Source: Collinsella sp. 4_8_47FAA
Lineage (GTDB): Bacteria; Actinomycetota; Coriobacteriia; Coriobacteriales; Coriobacteriaceae
NCBI RefSeq assembly: GCF_000763055.1
Contig: NZ_KN214134.1
Span: forward strand, 341,703-392,434
DNA length: 50,732 nt
Direction: 5' to 3'
The position numbers and the translations under genes are program-made. Of the stretch, positions 14,893-22,693 are shown piece after piece. The notes below the pieces were generated by a model that saw only the letters and a list, made by a program, of their open reading frames with translations, was not told the origin of the DNA and made no database searches. The first letter of the stretch is position 1. Each line of letters starts with the position of its first letter.

Positions 14893-15975
14893 ATGAACGA
14901 CATTGACCTTGCTGTTCCGTTGATGGATGGACCAAGCTATGACCGCGCCTGCAGTCTCGTGCCTTCCGAATACGTTGAGGCATGGGAGTGGTTTCTGGGT
15001 GAGGAACAGCGCGGCGGCGTTTGGACCAGCCTTCCGCACCACACCAAGGAAGATAGTCCTCAGTATCAGTACCGTTTGAGAATTGGCTCGGACTTCTTTC
15101 CCGTAACGCGGGATTCAGGGATCTTCTGGCCGGGCCAGGATCGGGTGAAGCAAGATCCCAATAAGATCTTTGCGCTTTCGGTCCATAACTCTAAAAAGAG
15201 CTTCTACACCGATGTGCCTCCGCTCTATTTGGATGACGGTACGTGGGTCATTAAGTATTCGGTCCAAGCGCCAGGAGCCGTTGGTTCTCGAGACCAGAAT
15301 TACAACCGTAAAATGCTCAACTGCATGGAATGTGGCGTCCCAGTCGGAGTCATATTTGCAACCGAGGTGGGCTATAAGGTGCTCGGCCTTGCGTTTGTTG
15401 AGCGGTTCGAGCCCGAAAATGGATGGTTTGTTCTGCACGGTCCTGTTCATAAAGGCGGACCGGACCCTCGTTTTGCGCCCGACATGAGTTATCTGAAGCA
15501 CATACCCGTCGATATTGAGTTTGCCGGACAGGGTGCGACCGACGACGAAAAGGTCCGCTATGCGTTAAGGCGCGAGCGATTGGGGCAGCAATGGTTCCGC
15601 AAGCAGCTCGTTGCCGCCTATGATGGCCGTTGCGCGGTGTCGGACTGCGGCGTCAGTGAAGCTCTGGAGGCTGCACATATCGAGAATTACTCGGGACCCA
15701 AATCGCAGGTTGCCAGCAACGGTATTCTGCTTCGGCGCGATCTTCATTCCCTATTTGATGCTCACCTGATTTCGTTTGAGCCTGTTTGCGGCGAATATCG
15801 GCTGTGCGGATCGTACCTGCTGGATAAGACCGACTACGCTTCCTTTGCGGGTGCGACGCTAAGGCAGCCGGATGAGCGTCAGTGGCGACCCGATACGGTG
15901 TTTCTTGAGGCCCATCGCATTGAGTTCGATCGCTCGGAAAAGAAGCGTGAAAAGGCGGGGCTTCTGCCGTATTAG
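14893..15975 (+). CDS. HNH endonuclease with N-terminal SRA-like domain (possible type IV restriction enzyme)
   Basis: 360 residues. The C-terminal HNH_2-type nuclease (about 225-280) reads YDGRCAVSDCGVSEALEAAH and then SNGILLRRDLHSLFDAHLI, with the catalytic AAH, the Asn and the final DLH in place. The N-terminal 200 residues contain DDGTWVIKYSVQAPG, RDQNYNRKMLNCMECGVPVG and YKVLGLAFVERF. The order resembles SRA/YDG (PUA-like) domains that read modified bases, but this is an inference from pattern only. No methylase or other restriction gene is adjacent, as expected for modification-dependent enzymes. Start ATG 14893; a GTG 9 nt upstream is also possible and the ribosome-binding site is weak. 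G+C is lower than in flanking core genes. Confidence 0.75.
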   Translation: MNDIDLAVPLMDGPSYDRACSLVPSEYVEAWEWFLGEEQRGGVWTSLPHHTKEDSPQYQYRLRIGSDFFPVTRDSGIFWPGQDRVKQDPNKIFALSVHNSKKSFYTDVPPLYLDDGTWVIKYSVQAPGAVGSRDQNYNRKMLNCMECGVPVGVIFATEVGYKVLGLAFVERFEPENGWFVLHGPVHKGGPDPRFAPDMSYLKHIPVDIEFAGQGATDDEKVRYALRRERLGQQWFRKQLVAAYDGRCAVSDCGVSEALEAAHIENYSGPKSQVASNGILLRRDLHSLFDAHLISFEPVCGEYRLCGSYLLDKTDYASFAGATLRQPDERQWRPDTVFLEAHRIEFDRSEKKREKAGLLPY

Positions 15976-16097
15976 CGTATTTGGCTTTGGCATTCTTTGA
16001 CGATCGTGTTGTTTGATCGGATCGCGTGGCGATGCAATCTCGCGCACGCCCGCCGGTGCATGCTCTTCCTGATTTGTATAGCGAGAGGGGAGCGTAT

Positions 16098-16382
16098 ATG
16101 AGCTGGCGAGGCGATATTGCGATGGGGAAGTACGGAAAACTGCCGTGTGCCCTTATAGACAACAATATGTTTCCGAGCGTAGAGGTTGATTGCGCGTCGT
16201 TTGTCGTCACCTGCCCTTGCTGCGGCTCGCAAATACCGTGTCTCGACATTCGGTTTATCGATGCGCGCGACAGACTCAGCGACGAAGTGAGAAAACGGAC
16301 AGGCGTTCATATGCCGGTGTATCCGGAGAAATGCCCTGTTTGTGGCCTCGATATCGTGTACGACGCCGGCGACGAGGGATAG
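16098..16382 (+). CDS. Small zinc-ribbon protein
   Basis: 94 residues. Two Cys pairs, CPCCGSQIPC (about 38) and CPVCGLDIVYD (about 81), would bind one zinc ion as a ribbon. No other domain is recognised. ATG 16098 follows GGGGAG by about 6 nt. The gap from the HNH gene is about 120 nt. It may be a small nucleic-acid-binding partner of the upstream endonuclease, but only position suggests that. Confidence 0.6.
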   Translation: MSWRGDIAMGKYGKLPCALIDNNMFPSVEVDCASFVVTCPCCGSQIPCLDIRFIDARDRLSDEVRKRTGVHMPVYPEKCPVCGLDIVYDAGDEG

Positions 16383-16419
16383 GTGATGCGGAGGAGTTGG
16401 CTGTGAGTGTCTTTTGCCT

Positions 16420-17106
16420 CTACAAATAAATCCCCTCACCGAGTTGCTTGTGGAACTCGGCGTGATGGTCGCGTGCCCAGGTAAAGAGCGCCTGGTCAAA
16501 GTCGGTACGCGTGACCGGGACGCCAAAGACGCCGGCAACTTCGACGCGTATAAACTCCAGTGCCGGCAGCTTGTTGATGGCAGTGAGGGCAAACGGGGAC
16601 GAGGGCTCCTCGAACAGATAGCGGCTGCCTTGCAGCGCGTCGCAACTGGTGCACGTGTTGCCGAGCGACGGGGCTTTGGAGGCTCGCGCGCCTACGGGCT
16701 TGTAGCCGCAGCGCTTATGAAGGTAGTCGCGGATCTCGCCCGGTACGCAGCCAAGAGCGGGCACGATGGCGAGTGCGTTGGCGTTGGCCGTGTCGATGGC
16801 AATGTACCCGGCTTCGTTGGGCGCGTGCGCGATGGCGATGCTCTCGTCGTTATCGGTTCGATAGGGAATGCCGAAGGCTGCGACCGAGGTCTCTTTGTGA
16901 CACTTCCAGCACTCGCGCTTGCCCAGTACTAGATATATATACGGCGCTGAGGGGTCGGATCGGTCAACACCGGGCAGCCACTCGGCAAAGGGCTCGGGGT
17001 TGACGCCGCTGGGTACATACCAGATCTTCTTGGTCCGGTCCCATTTGGCGCCCAGCGCCTTGGCTTCTTCTTTGTGCGAAAAGGGGACATCGAGCTCGGT
17101 GCGCAT
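16420..17106 (-). CDS. DUF5710 domain-containing protein
   Basis: 228 residues. The N-terminal 45 residues (LDVPFSHKEEAKALGAKWDR, then KIWYVPSGVNPEPFAEWLP) are the DUF5710 module, a short domain found in phage, plasmid and TOPRIM-containing proteins. A CWKCHKET motif at about 75 and a CTSCDA motif further on may bind zinc. The rest is unrecognised. ATG 17106 is preceded by AAGGAG with a 5-nt gap. It converges with the zinc-ribbon gene. Function unknown. Confidence 0.7.
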   Translation of the reverse strand: MRTELDVPFSHKEEAKALGAKWDRTKKIWYVPSGVNPEPFAEWLPGVDRSDPSAPYIYLVLGKRECWKCHKETSVAAFGIPYRTDNDESIAIAHAPNEAGYIAIDTANANALAIVPALGCVPGEIRDYLHKRCGYKPVGARASKAPSLGNTCTSCDALQGSRYLFEEPSSPFALTAINKLPALEFIRVEVAGVFGVPVTRTDFDQALFTWARDHHAEFHKQLGEGIYL

Positions 17107-17285
17107 GGCGGCTCCTTGGTGCTGCAGGTGCAAGTGGCTCAAGGATACCGCAGGGCGCAGACATCGCGGCGTTTTGCTGAGAAGTTGCGGTGCGGACTGA
17201 TTGGTTATGCCGATGAATAGATCGGCAAGTAGATGGTCGGCTTTTGGCTAGTTGGGCGGTTGGAGCTGCCAGCTGATTTGGCGAC

Positions 17286-17323
17286 ATAAAACAAAACAGC
17301 CCAGAGGACATAGCCTCTGAGCT
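17286..17323 (-). terminator. Terminator downstream of tRNA-Val
   Basis: Read leftward: AGCTCAGAGG (17323-17314) pairs with CCTCTGGGCT (17307-17298) including one G-U pair, then GTTTTGTTTTATG. Confidence 0.85.
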
Positions 17324-17332
17324 GCGAACATT

Positions 17333-17407
17333 TGGTGGGCGTTAGAAGATTTGAACTTCTGACCTCTTCCGTGTCAGGGAAGCGCTCTCCCCCTGAGCTA
17401 AACGCCC
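17333..17407 (-). tRNA. tRNA-Val (anticodon GAC)
   Basis: 75 nt including an encoded CCA. Acceptor GGGCGTT/AACGCCC, D-arm GCTC..GAGC, anticodon stem CTTCC/GGAAG with loop CTGACAC (anticodon GAC), and T-arm AGAAG-TTCAAAT-CTTCT. All four arms pair perfectly. The gaps on either side (17143-17285 and 17408-17696) hold no gene that I can support. Confidence 0.97.
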
Positions 17408-17696
17408 GATCAAGGGTGCGCAAGCGCGCAAGGGATAATATAACGGAGCCTGAACTCGGTGGCAAGAACATTTTTAAAAATCGCTTACATTGTGGAATTC
17501 GGGGGCTTTGTCGCATCCATTTCAAAAGAGCCTGCTGCCGCGATTTGGCTGTCGCATAATGCAAGGCCATTGCGGTATCGAGCTATGGAAAGACGCCTGC
17601 GGAATTGTCCTACCGATAAGCGGACAAGCCTCCAGCTGGTGACTTCGCCGTGGTAAGGTAAGCCGAATTGTTTCCAGGCTGTTTCGGGGGAGTGGA

Positions 17697-18719
17697 ATGA
17701 GCAAAGAGTGTGTCGAGCAGGTCGAAGGCGCAGGGGCTTCGGTGCCGATGACCGATATATCGAACATTGATGTGCCCGAGGGCACCGACGAGCTCAGCCG
17801 CAACACCCGTCGCGCATGGCGCGACCGCCTGAACAGCGCTTCGACGCGCAAGATGATCACGGGCGTCTTGGCTACGCTGGTGGGCGGTTCGTTTTGGGGC
17901 TTCTCGGGCACCAGCGCGAGTTTTTTGTTCGATACCTACCATGTCGATACGCTGTGGCTTATGAGCGTGCGTCAGATTCTCGCCGGCCTGCTCTTTATGG
18001 CTGTGGTTGTCACGCGCGACCGCGCACGCCTGGTCAAGCTTTGGACGACGCCCGCTGATCGCAAGCAGCTGCTGCTCTTTACCGCTTTTGGCCTGCTGTT
18101 CAACCAGTTTTGCTATCTTTCGGCCGTGCGCCTGACGAACGCCGGAACCGCGACGGTGCTCCAGTGCCTGCAGCTCGTTATCATCATGGGCTACGCCTGC
18201 GTGACCGATCGCCGTATGCCGCGTACTCGCGAAGTCATCGGCATTGGCCTGGCTCTGGGTGGAACCTTTTTAATCGCCACCGGCGGCGACCCCACCAGCC
18301 TGAATATCTCGCCGCTTGGCCTGGCAGCAGGTCTTATGTGTGCGGTCAGCGCCGCGTGTATGGCGGTGATTCCCGCCAAGATCCTGCCCGAATACGGCAG
18401 CCCCATCGTCACGGGCTCGGCAATGCTCACGGCGGGCGTGGTCTCGTGCGTCTTCGTGCAGCCCTGGGCGCATATGCCGGCGCTCGACGCTGCCGGCATC
18501 GAGGCGCTCGCGGTGTTCGTGGTTATCGGCTCGTTTTTTGCTTACATGCTTTATATGCAGGGCGTTAAGGACATCGGCTCGGTGCGCGCGAGCCTCATCG
18601 GAACTGTGGAGCCGGTTTCGGCGACCATCACCAGCGCCGTTATGCTGGGGACGGTGTTTTTGCCGACCGACCTTATCGGCTTTGTCATGATCATCGTGAT
18701 GATGTTCCTCACGGTGTAG
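17697..18719 (+). CDS. EamA/DMT-family transporter
   Basis: 340 residues. A hydrophilic N-terminal tail of about 55 residues is followed by roughly ten membrane segments in two EamA repeats. Repeat 1 starts at TGVLATLVGGSFWGFSGTSA. Repeat 2 contains GTFLIATGGDPTSLNISPLG and ends with IGTVEPVSATITSAVMLGTV, the typical PxxA-like second-repeat end. The family exports or imports small metabolites by proton antiport; the substrate is unknown. ATG 17697 is preceded by GGGGGAG. The cytoplasmic tail is longer than usual. Single-gene unit. Confidence 0.9.
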   Translation: MSKECVEQVEGAGASVPMTDISNIDVPEGTDELSRNTRRAWRDRLNSASTRKMITGVLATLVGGSFWGFSGTSASFLFDTYHVDTLWLMSVRQILAGLLFMAVVVTRDRARLVKLWTTPADRKQLLLFTAFGLLFNQFCYLSAVRLTNAGTATVLQCLQLVIIMGYACVTDRRMPRTREVIGIGLALGGTFLIATGGDPTSLNISPLGLAAGLMCAVSAACMAVIPAKILPEYGSPIVTGSAMLTAGVVSCVFVQPWAHMPALDAAGIEALAVFVVIGSFFAYMLYMQGVKDIGSVRASLIGTVEPVSATITSAVMLGTVFLPTDLIGFVMIIVMMFLTV

Positions 18720-18868
18720 CTAGCGCCGCTGCCAAGACGGAAAAGGTGTTGTGCCGCATTTTCGCCAATTGATGTCCGTGTCTGGAGTTTAGCTGTCGAT
18801 GCTCAAAATGCCATAAACTAGTAACGTTATGGACTTTTTCATTGCGACTCAATTGCGAGGATTTCTTT

Positions 18869-21181
18869 ATGGCTGGTAATCACTTTAAGGGCAGCGATAG
18901 CGGCCGCCCTGCAGTTCCGCCGCGTCCGAACGGGGCTGGTAAGGCCGGCACGCCGGGCGGCGCTGGACAGGGCGGTTCCGGTAAGCGCGTGTCCCCGGGC
19001 GAGACGGCGATGTTTACCGCTCTGTACGAGCAGTCTCAAAAGGCAAAAAAGACCGGCCGTGCAAGAGGAAATGTCTTTGCGGGCGGTGCAACCTCTGCGT
19101 CGCAGCCGAGCGGGGCTCCTTCGGTACCTGCGAACAACGCAGGTGCTGCCAACGCCGCGAATGGCGCCGGCAACGTTAATGCCGGCAAGGCCGACAACAA
19201 TACTCCCTCTGCCGGTGGCGCGGGGCTTACGGGTAACCTCGGCACGATTTACACCGGCGCCTCCGAGACAGGCACGTTCGCCCGCCTGGATGATAGCGGT
19301 GCCGAGTTTGCGGGCTCGGGTTCCAAGGAAGATTATTACGATTTTGGCTTGAACTACGGTAGCGATGCTTCGTCGAGTTCGACCTCTGACGGTCTGGTCC
19401 GTCATCGCCATCGCAAGGGCGAGCGCAAAAAGCGTCACACCGGCGCCATTATTGCCGCTGTAGTCGCGGTGCTTCTCGTTGCGCTTGGCGCAAGCGGCTT
19501 TATGCTGCTTAACTCGGCAAAGACCGTAAAGAGCGAAGCGAAGGAGGCTGTCGAGATCGTCGGTGGCCTTAAGGACAAGGTCACGTCGGGCGATTTTTCG
19601 ACGCTGCCTGACGACGCGAAGAAGATCGATGAGCTCTGTAACAGCATGAAGGCGGAGACCTCGAGCCCGCTGTGGACGGCGGCTTCGTTTATCCCGGTGT
19701 ATGGCAGCGATATCAATGCGGCCCGCACCATGATTGACGCCCTGTCCGATGTCTCGAGCAATGCGCTGGTTCCCATGGCCGATAACCTTTCGCAGGCTAC
19801 GCCCGGCAAGCTGTTCCAGGACGGCATGATTAACGTGTCCGCGCTGCAGGCGGTCGCCGATTCGCTTTCCAGCAGCTCGAAGGTGTTCAAGAGCGCCAAC
19901 GAGAAGGTCCAGGGCATTGGCGATACTCATATTTCCCAGGTGACCGAGCTGGTCGATAAGGCCAAGGACGGCTTTGCCACCCTCAACGGCGCGGTTGACG
20001 CGGCGGAGAAGGTCGCCCCCGTCCTTCCCCAGATGCTCGGCGCCAACGGCCAGACGCGCAACTACCTTATGTACGCCATGAACAACGTCGAGATTCGTGC
20101 CTGCGGCGGCTTTGGCGGTTCGCAGGGCCTGATTTCGGTCACCGACGGTCAGATGTCGATTGGCGAGTTTGTTCCCCGCATTGGACTCAGCGAGGATGAG
20201 GCGGTCGAGAGCGTCGACGAAGAGGATGAGGCGCTGTTCGGCAACCACAGCAACCTGTACAACTCGGGCAATACCTATTCGCCTGATTGGCCCCGCAACT
20301 CGCAGCGTGTCGCCGCGCTGTGGAAGTCCCAGTATGGACAGGACGTTGATGGCGTCATCGGTATCGACCCGGTGTTCCTGCAGTATCTGCTGGGCCTGGT
20401 CGGTAACGTGTCACTGCCCGACGGAACGGTTGTCGACGGCACCAACGCCGCAAAGGTCCTCATGCACGATGTGTACTGGAACTATCCGGTCGAGGAGTCG
20501 GACGGCATCTTTGCATCCGTCGCCAGCGCTGCCTTCGACAAGGTCCTTGGCGGTATCGGCGATGTCGATGTTACGAAGCTTGTCAGCGCCGTTGAGCGCG
20601 GTGCCGAAGAGGGCCGCCTGATCGCGTGGATGAGAAACGATGATGAGCAGAATGCCATCAAAGAGACGGGCATTGACGCTTCGCTGCCCGATCCGGATGA
20701 TCCTAGTGCCGATCCCGTTGCCGGCGTTTACTTTAACAACCTGAGCTTCTCCAAGCTCGACTGGTATCTGAACGCCGACACTCAGATTGGTCAGGGCGTG
20801 AAGAACGGCGACGGCACGTGCTCCTATCACATCACCGTTACCCTGACGAACATCATGACGCAGGAGGAGGCTGGCAAGCTGCCCGACTACGTTGCGGCGA
20901 GCGCGCCCGATGCCGCGCGTGACGACGAGCGTCTGAATGTCTCGTTGTTTGCCCCGACGGGTGGCAACATCAGTGACCTTACGGTTGAGGGTACCCAGTT
21001 TGGTCTTGGTGCCGCTACGTGGCATGGAATCCCCTTCTATTCGGGCACCGTTGACCTGCATGCTGGCGAGACGACGACGATCACGTATACGCTGACCACG
21101 TCGGCCGAGGCGGGGGACAAGCCTCTTACGCTGCGTCAGACCCCTACATGCCAGGCGGCTCGCGACAGCGCGTCGGCGTAG
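18869..21181 (+). CDS. DUF4012 domain membrane-anchored protein
   Basis: 770 residues. A long low-complexity Gly/Ala/Asn/Pro region (about 1-190) is followed by basic RHRHRKGERKKRH and one membrane segment (about 195-218, IIAAVVAVLLVALGASGFML). The extracellular part contains the DUF4012 core, with NYLMYAMNNVEIRACGGFGG and VDGVIGIDPVFLQYLLGLVG. The architecture, with an intrinsically disordered cytoplasmic tail and one helix, points to a cell-envelope protein. In actinobacteria DUF4012 proteins often lie near exopolysaccharide or wall genes, and glmM follows here. Function unknown. ATG 18869 follows GAGGAT; an in-frame ATG 27 nt upstream is less well placed. Confidence 0.85.
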   Translation: MAGNHFKGSDSGRPAVPPRPNGAGKAGTPGGAGQGGSGKRVSPGETAMFTALYEQSQKAKKTGRARGNVFAGGATSASQPSGAPSVPANNAGAANAANGAGNVNAGKADNNTPSAGGAGLTGNLGTIYTGASETGTFARLDDSGAEFAGSGSKEDYYDFGLNYGSDASSSSTSDGLVRHRHRKGERKKRHTGAIIAAVVAVLLVALGASGFMLLNSAKTVKSEAKEAVEIVGGLKDKVTSGDFSTLPDDAKKIDELCNSMKAETSSPLWTAASFIPVYGSDINAARTMIDALSDVSSNALVPMADNLSQATPGKLFQDGMINVSALQAVADSLSSSSKVFKSANEKVQGIGDTHISQVTELVDKAKDGFATLNGAVDAAEKVAPVLPQMLGANGQTRNYLMYAMNNVEIRACGGFGGSQGLISVTDGQMSIGEFVPRIGLSEDEAVESVDEEDEALFGNHSNLYNSGNTYSPDWPRNSQRVAALWKSQYGQDVDGVIGIDPVFLQYLLGLVGNVSLPDGTVVDGTNAAKVLMHDVYWNYPVEESDGIFASVASAAFDKVLGGIGDVDVTKLVSAVERGAEEGRLIAWMRNDDEQNAIKETGIDASLPDPDDPSADPVAGVYFNNLSFSKLDWYLNADTQIGQGVKNGDGTCSYHITVTLTNIMTQEEAGKLPDYVAASAPDAARDDERLNVSLFAPTGGNISDLTVEGTQFGLGAATWHGIPFYSGTVDLHAGETTTITYTLTTSAEAGDKPLTLRQTPTCQAARDSASA

Positions 21182-21218
21182 GGTTTTTCTGGTAGCGCAG
21201 ATAATCGAGTACCATTTT

Positions 21219-21252
21219 GGGGCGGACAGGCAATCTGTCCGCCCCTATTTTG
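21219..21252 (+). terminator. Terminator between the DUF4012 gene and glmM
   Basis: GGGGCGGACAG (21219-21229) pairs with CTGTCCGCCCC (21235-21245), then TATTTTG. It ends only 12 nt before the glmM start, so glmM either has a promoter overlapping the hairpin or depends on read-through. Confidence 0.85.
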
Positions 21253-21264
21253 TAAGGAGAGCGC

Positions 21265-22596
21265 ATGAAGTACTTTGGCACCGACGGCTTTCGCGGTGAG
21301 GCCAACGTTGGGCTGACGGTAGAGCATGCTTATAAGATTGGCCGTTTTGTGGGCTGGTATTACGGTGTCAACCGCGAGCGCAAGGCGCGCGTCATCGTGG
21401 GCAAGGACACGCGTCGCTCGAGCTATATGTTCGAGGCGGCGCTGGTGAGCGGCCTGGTCGCGAGCGGTGCGGACGCCTATATACTGCACGTGATCCCGAC
21501 GCCGGGCGTGGCACATCAGACCGTGGAGGGCTGCTTCGATTGCGGCATCATGATCAGTGCGAGCCACAACCCGTTTTGCGATAACGGCATTAAGCTCGTC
21601 AACAGCGACGGCTTTAAGATGGACGAGGACGTGCTGGAGCTCATCGAGGACTACATCGATGGCAAGAGCGAGGTACCGCTGGCAACGGGCAACCATATCG
21701 GCGCCACGGTCGATTACATGCAGGGCCGCAACCGCTATATTGCCTCGCTCATCGCCAGCGCGAACTTTTCGCTGCAGGGCGTCAAGATCGGTATCGACTG
21801 CGCCAACGGCTCGGCATCCTCGGTGGCCAAGCCGGTGTTCGACGCACTGGGCGCCGACGTGCGCGTGATCAACGCCGCGCCCGATGGCTTTAACATCAAC
21901 GTCGACTGCGGCTCCACGCATATGGAGCGCCTGCAGCGCCATGTGGTGGAGCAGGGCCTGGACGTGGGCTTTGCCTATGACGGCGATGCCGATCGCTGCC
22001 TGGCCGTGGACGAGCGCGGTCGCGTGGTAGACGGCGATCAGATCCTGTACGTGTGCGGCGTGTATCTGAACAAGCACGGGCGACTCTCGGGCGGTACCGT
22101 GGTGCCGACGATTGCCAGCAACTTTGGCCTGGTCAAGTCGCTGGAGCTTGCCGGTCTGAGCGCCGTGACCAGCGGTGTGGGCGACCGTCACGTGTATGCC
22201 AAGATGCGCGAGGGCGGCTACAGCCTGGGTGGCGAGCAGACGGGCCATACGATCTTTGGCGATATCGAGCGCACGGGCGACGGCATTATGACCTCGCTGC
22301 GCGTGATGGAAGTGATTCGTGCCGAGCGTGAGACGCTCTCGCAGCTCACGGCTCCGTGCAAGCTGCTGCCGCAGGCGCAGGTGGCCGTGCACGTGGCGGA
22401 CAAGGACGCCGCGCTCGAGAACATGGGCGTGCAGAACGCCATCGCCGAGGCCGAGGCGTCGCTGGCGGGCGAGGGCCGCGTGCTCGTACGCAAGAGCGGA
22501 ACCGAGTCGGTTATCCGCGTGCTGGCCGAGGCGCCCGACCAAGCATCCGCCGATGCCGCCATGAAGCGCATCGCCAACGCGCTGGAAGCTCTGTAA
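21265..22596 (+). CDS. glmM: Phosphoglucosamine mutase
   Basis: 443 residues. It interconverts glucosamine 6-phosphate and glucosamine 1-phosphate for UDP-GlcNAc and peptidoglycan synthesis. The family start KYFGTDGFRGEAN is present, the phosphoserine is S100 in MISASHNPF, the metal loop is DGDADR (239-244), the sugar-binding loop is GGEQTGHTIF, and the phosphate-binding C-terminal loop is VRKSGTESVIRV. All catalytic parts are intact. AAGGAG lies 6 nt before the ATG. It follows a strong terminator and is itself followed by the dispersed repeat and another terminator. Confidence 0.95.
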   Translation: MKYFGTDGFRGEANVGLTVEHAYKIGRFVGWYYGVNRERKARVIVGKDTRRSSYMFEAALVSGLVASGADAYILHVIPTPGVAHQTVEGCFDCGIMISASHNPFCDNGIKLVNSDGFKMDEDVLELIEDYIDGKSEVPLATGNHIGATVDYMQGRNRYIASLIASANFSLQGVKIGIDCANGSASSVAKPVFDALGADVRVINAAPDGFNINVDCGSTHMERLQRHVVEQGLDVGFAYDGDADRCLAVDERGRVVDGDQILYVCGVYLNKHGRLSGGTVVPTIASNFGLVKSLELAGLSAVTSGVGDRHVYAKMREGGYSLGGEQTGHTIFGDIERTGDGIMTSLRVMEVIRAERETLSQLTAPCKLLPQAQVAVHVADKDAALENMGVQNAIAEAEASLAGEGRVLVRKSGTESVIRVLAEAPDQASADAAMKRIANALEAL

Positions 22597-22598
22597 GG

Positions 22599-22627
22599 TA
22601 GTCATTGGGGACGTTCTTAAACGACTA
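22599..22627 (+). repeat. Intact copy of the dispersed repeat interrupted at 370-388
   Basis: 29 bp starting TAGTCATTGGGGACGTTC, ending AAACGACTA. It begins 2 nt after the glmM stop. It matches copy B at 387-415 (reverse strand) except at two positions, and it contains the complete predicted IS110 target. Confidence 0.8.
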
Positions 22628-22632
22628 GGTGG

Positions 22633-22671
22633 AAAGGGGGCGCCGCGGATTGGTTCCGCGGCGCCCCCTTT
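22633..22671. terminator. Bidirectional terminator between glmM and the M32 peptidase gene
   Basis: Perfect 17-bp stem, 22633-22649 (AAAGGGGGCGCCGCGGA) with 22655-22671, 5-nt loop. The A/T ends on both sides suit convergent use. Confidence 0.8.
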
Positions 22672-22693
22672 GCGTTGGCGTGTCGCCTAAGCT

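Noticed and set aside
17333-17407. tRNA-Val as an attachment site for the 12-17 kb block
   Set aside because: No integrase and no direct repeat of the tRNA 3' end longer than about 7 nt was found to the left.
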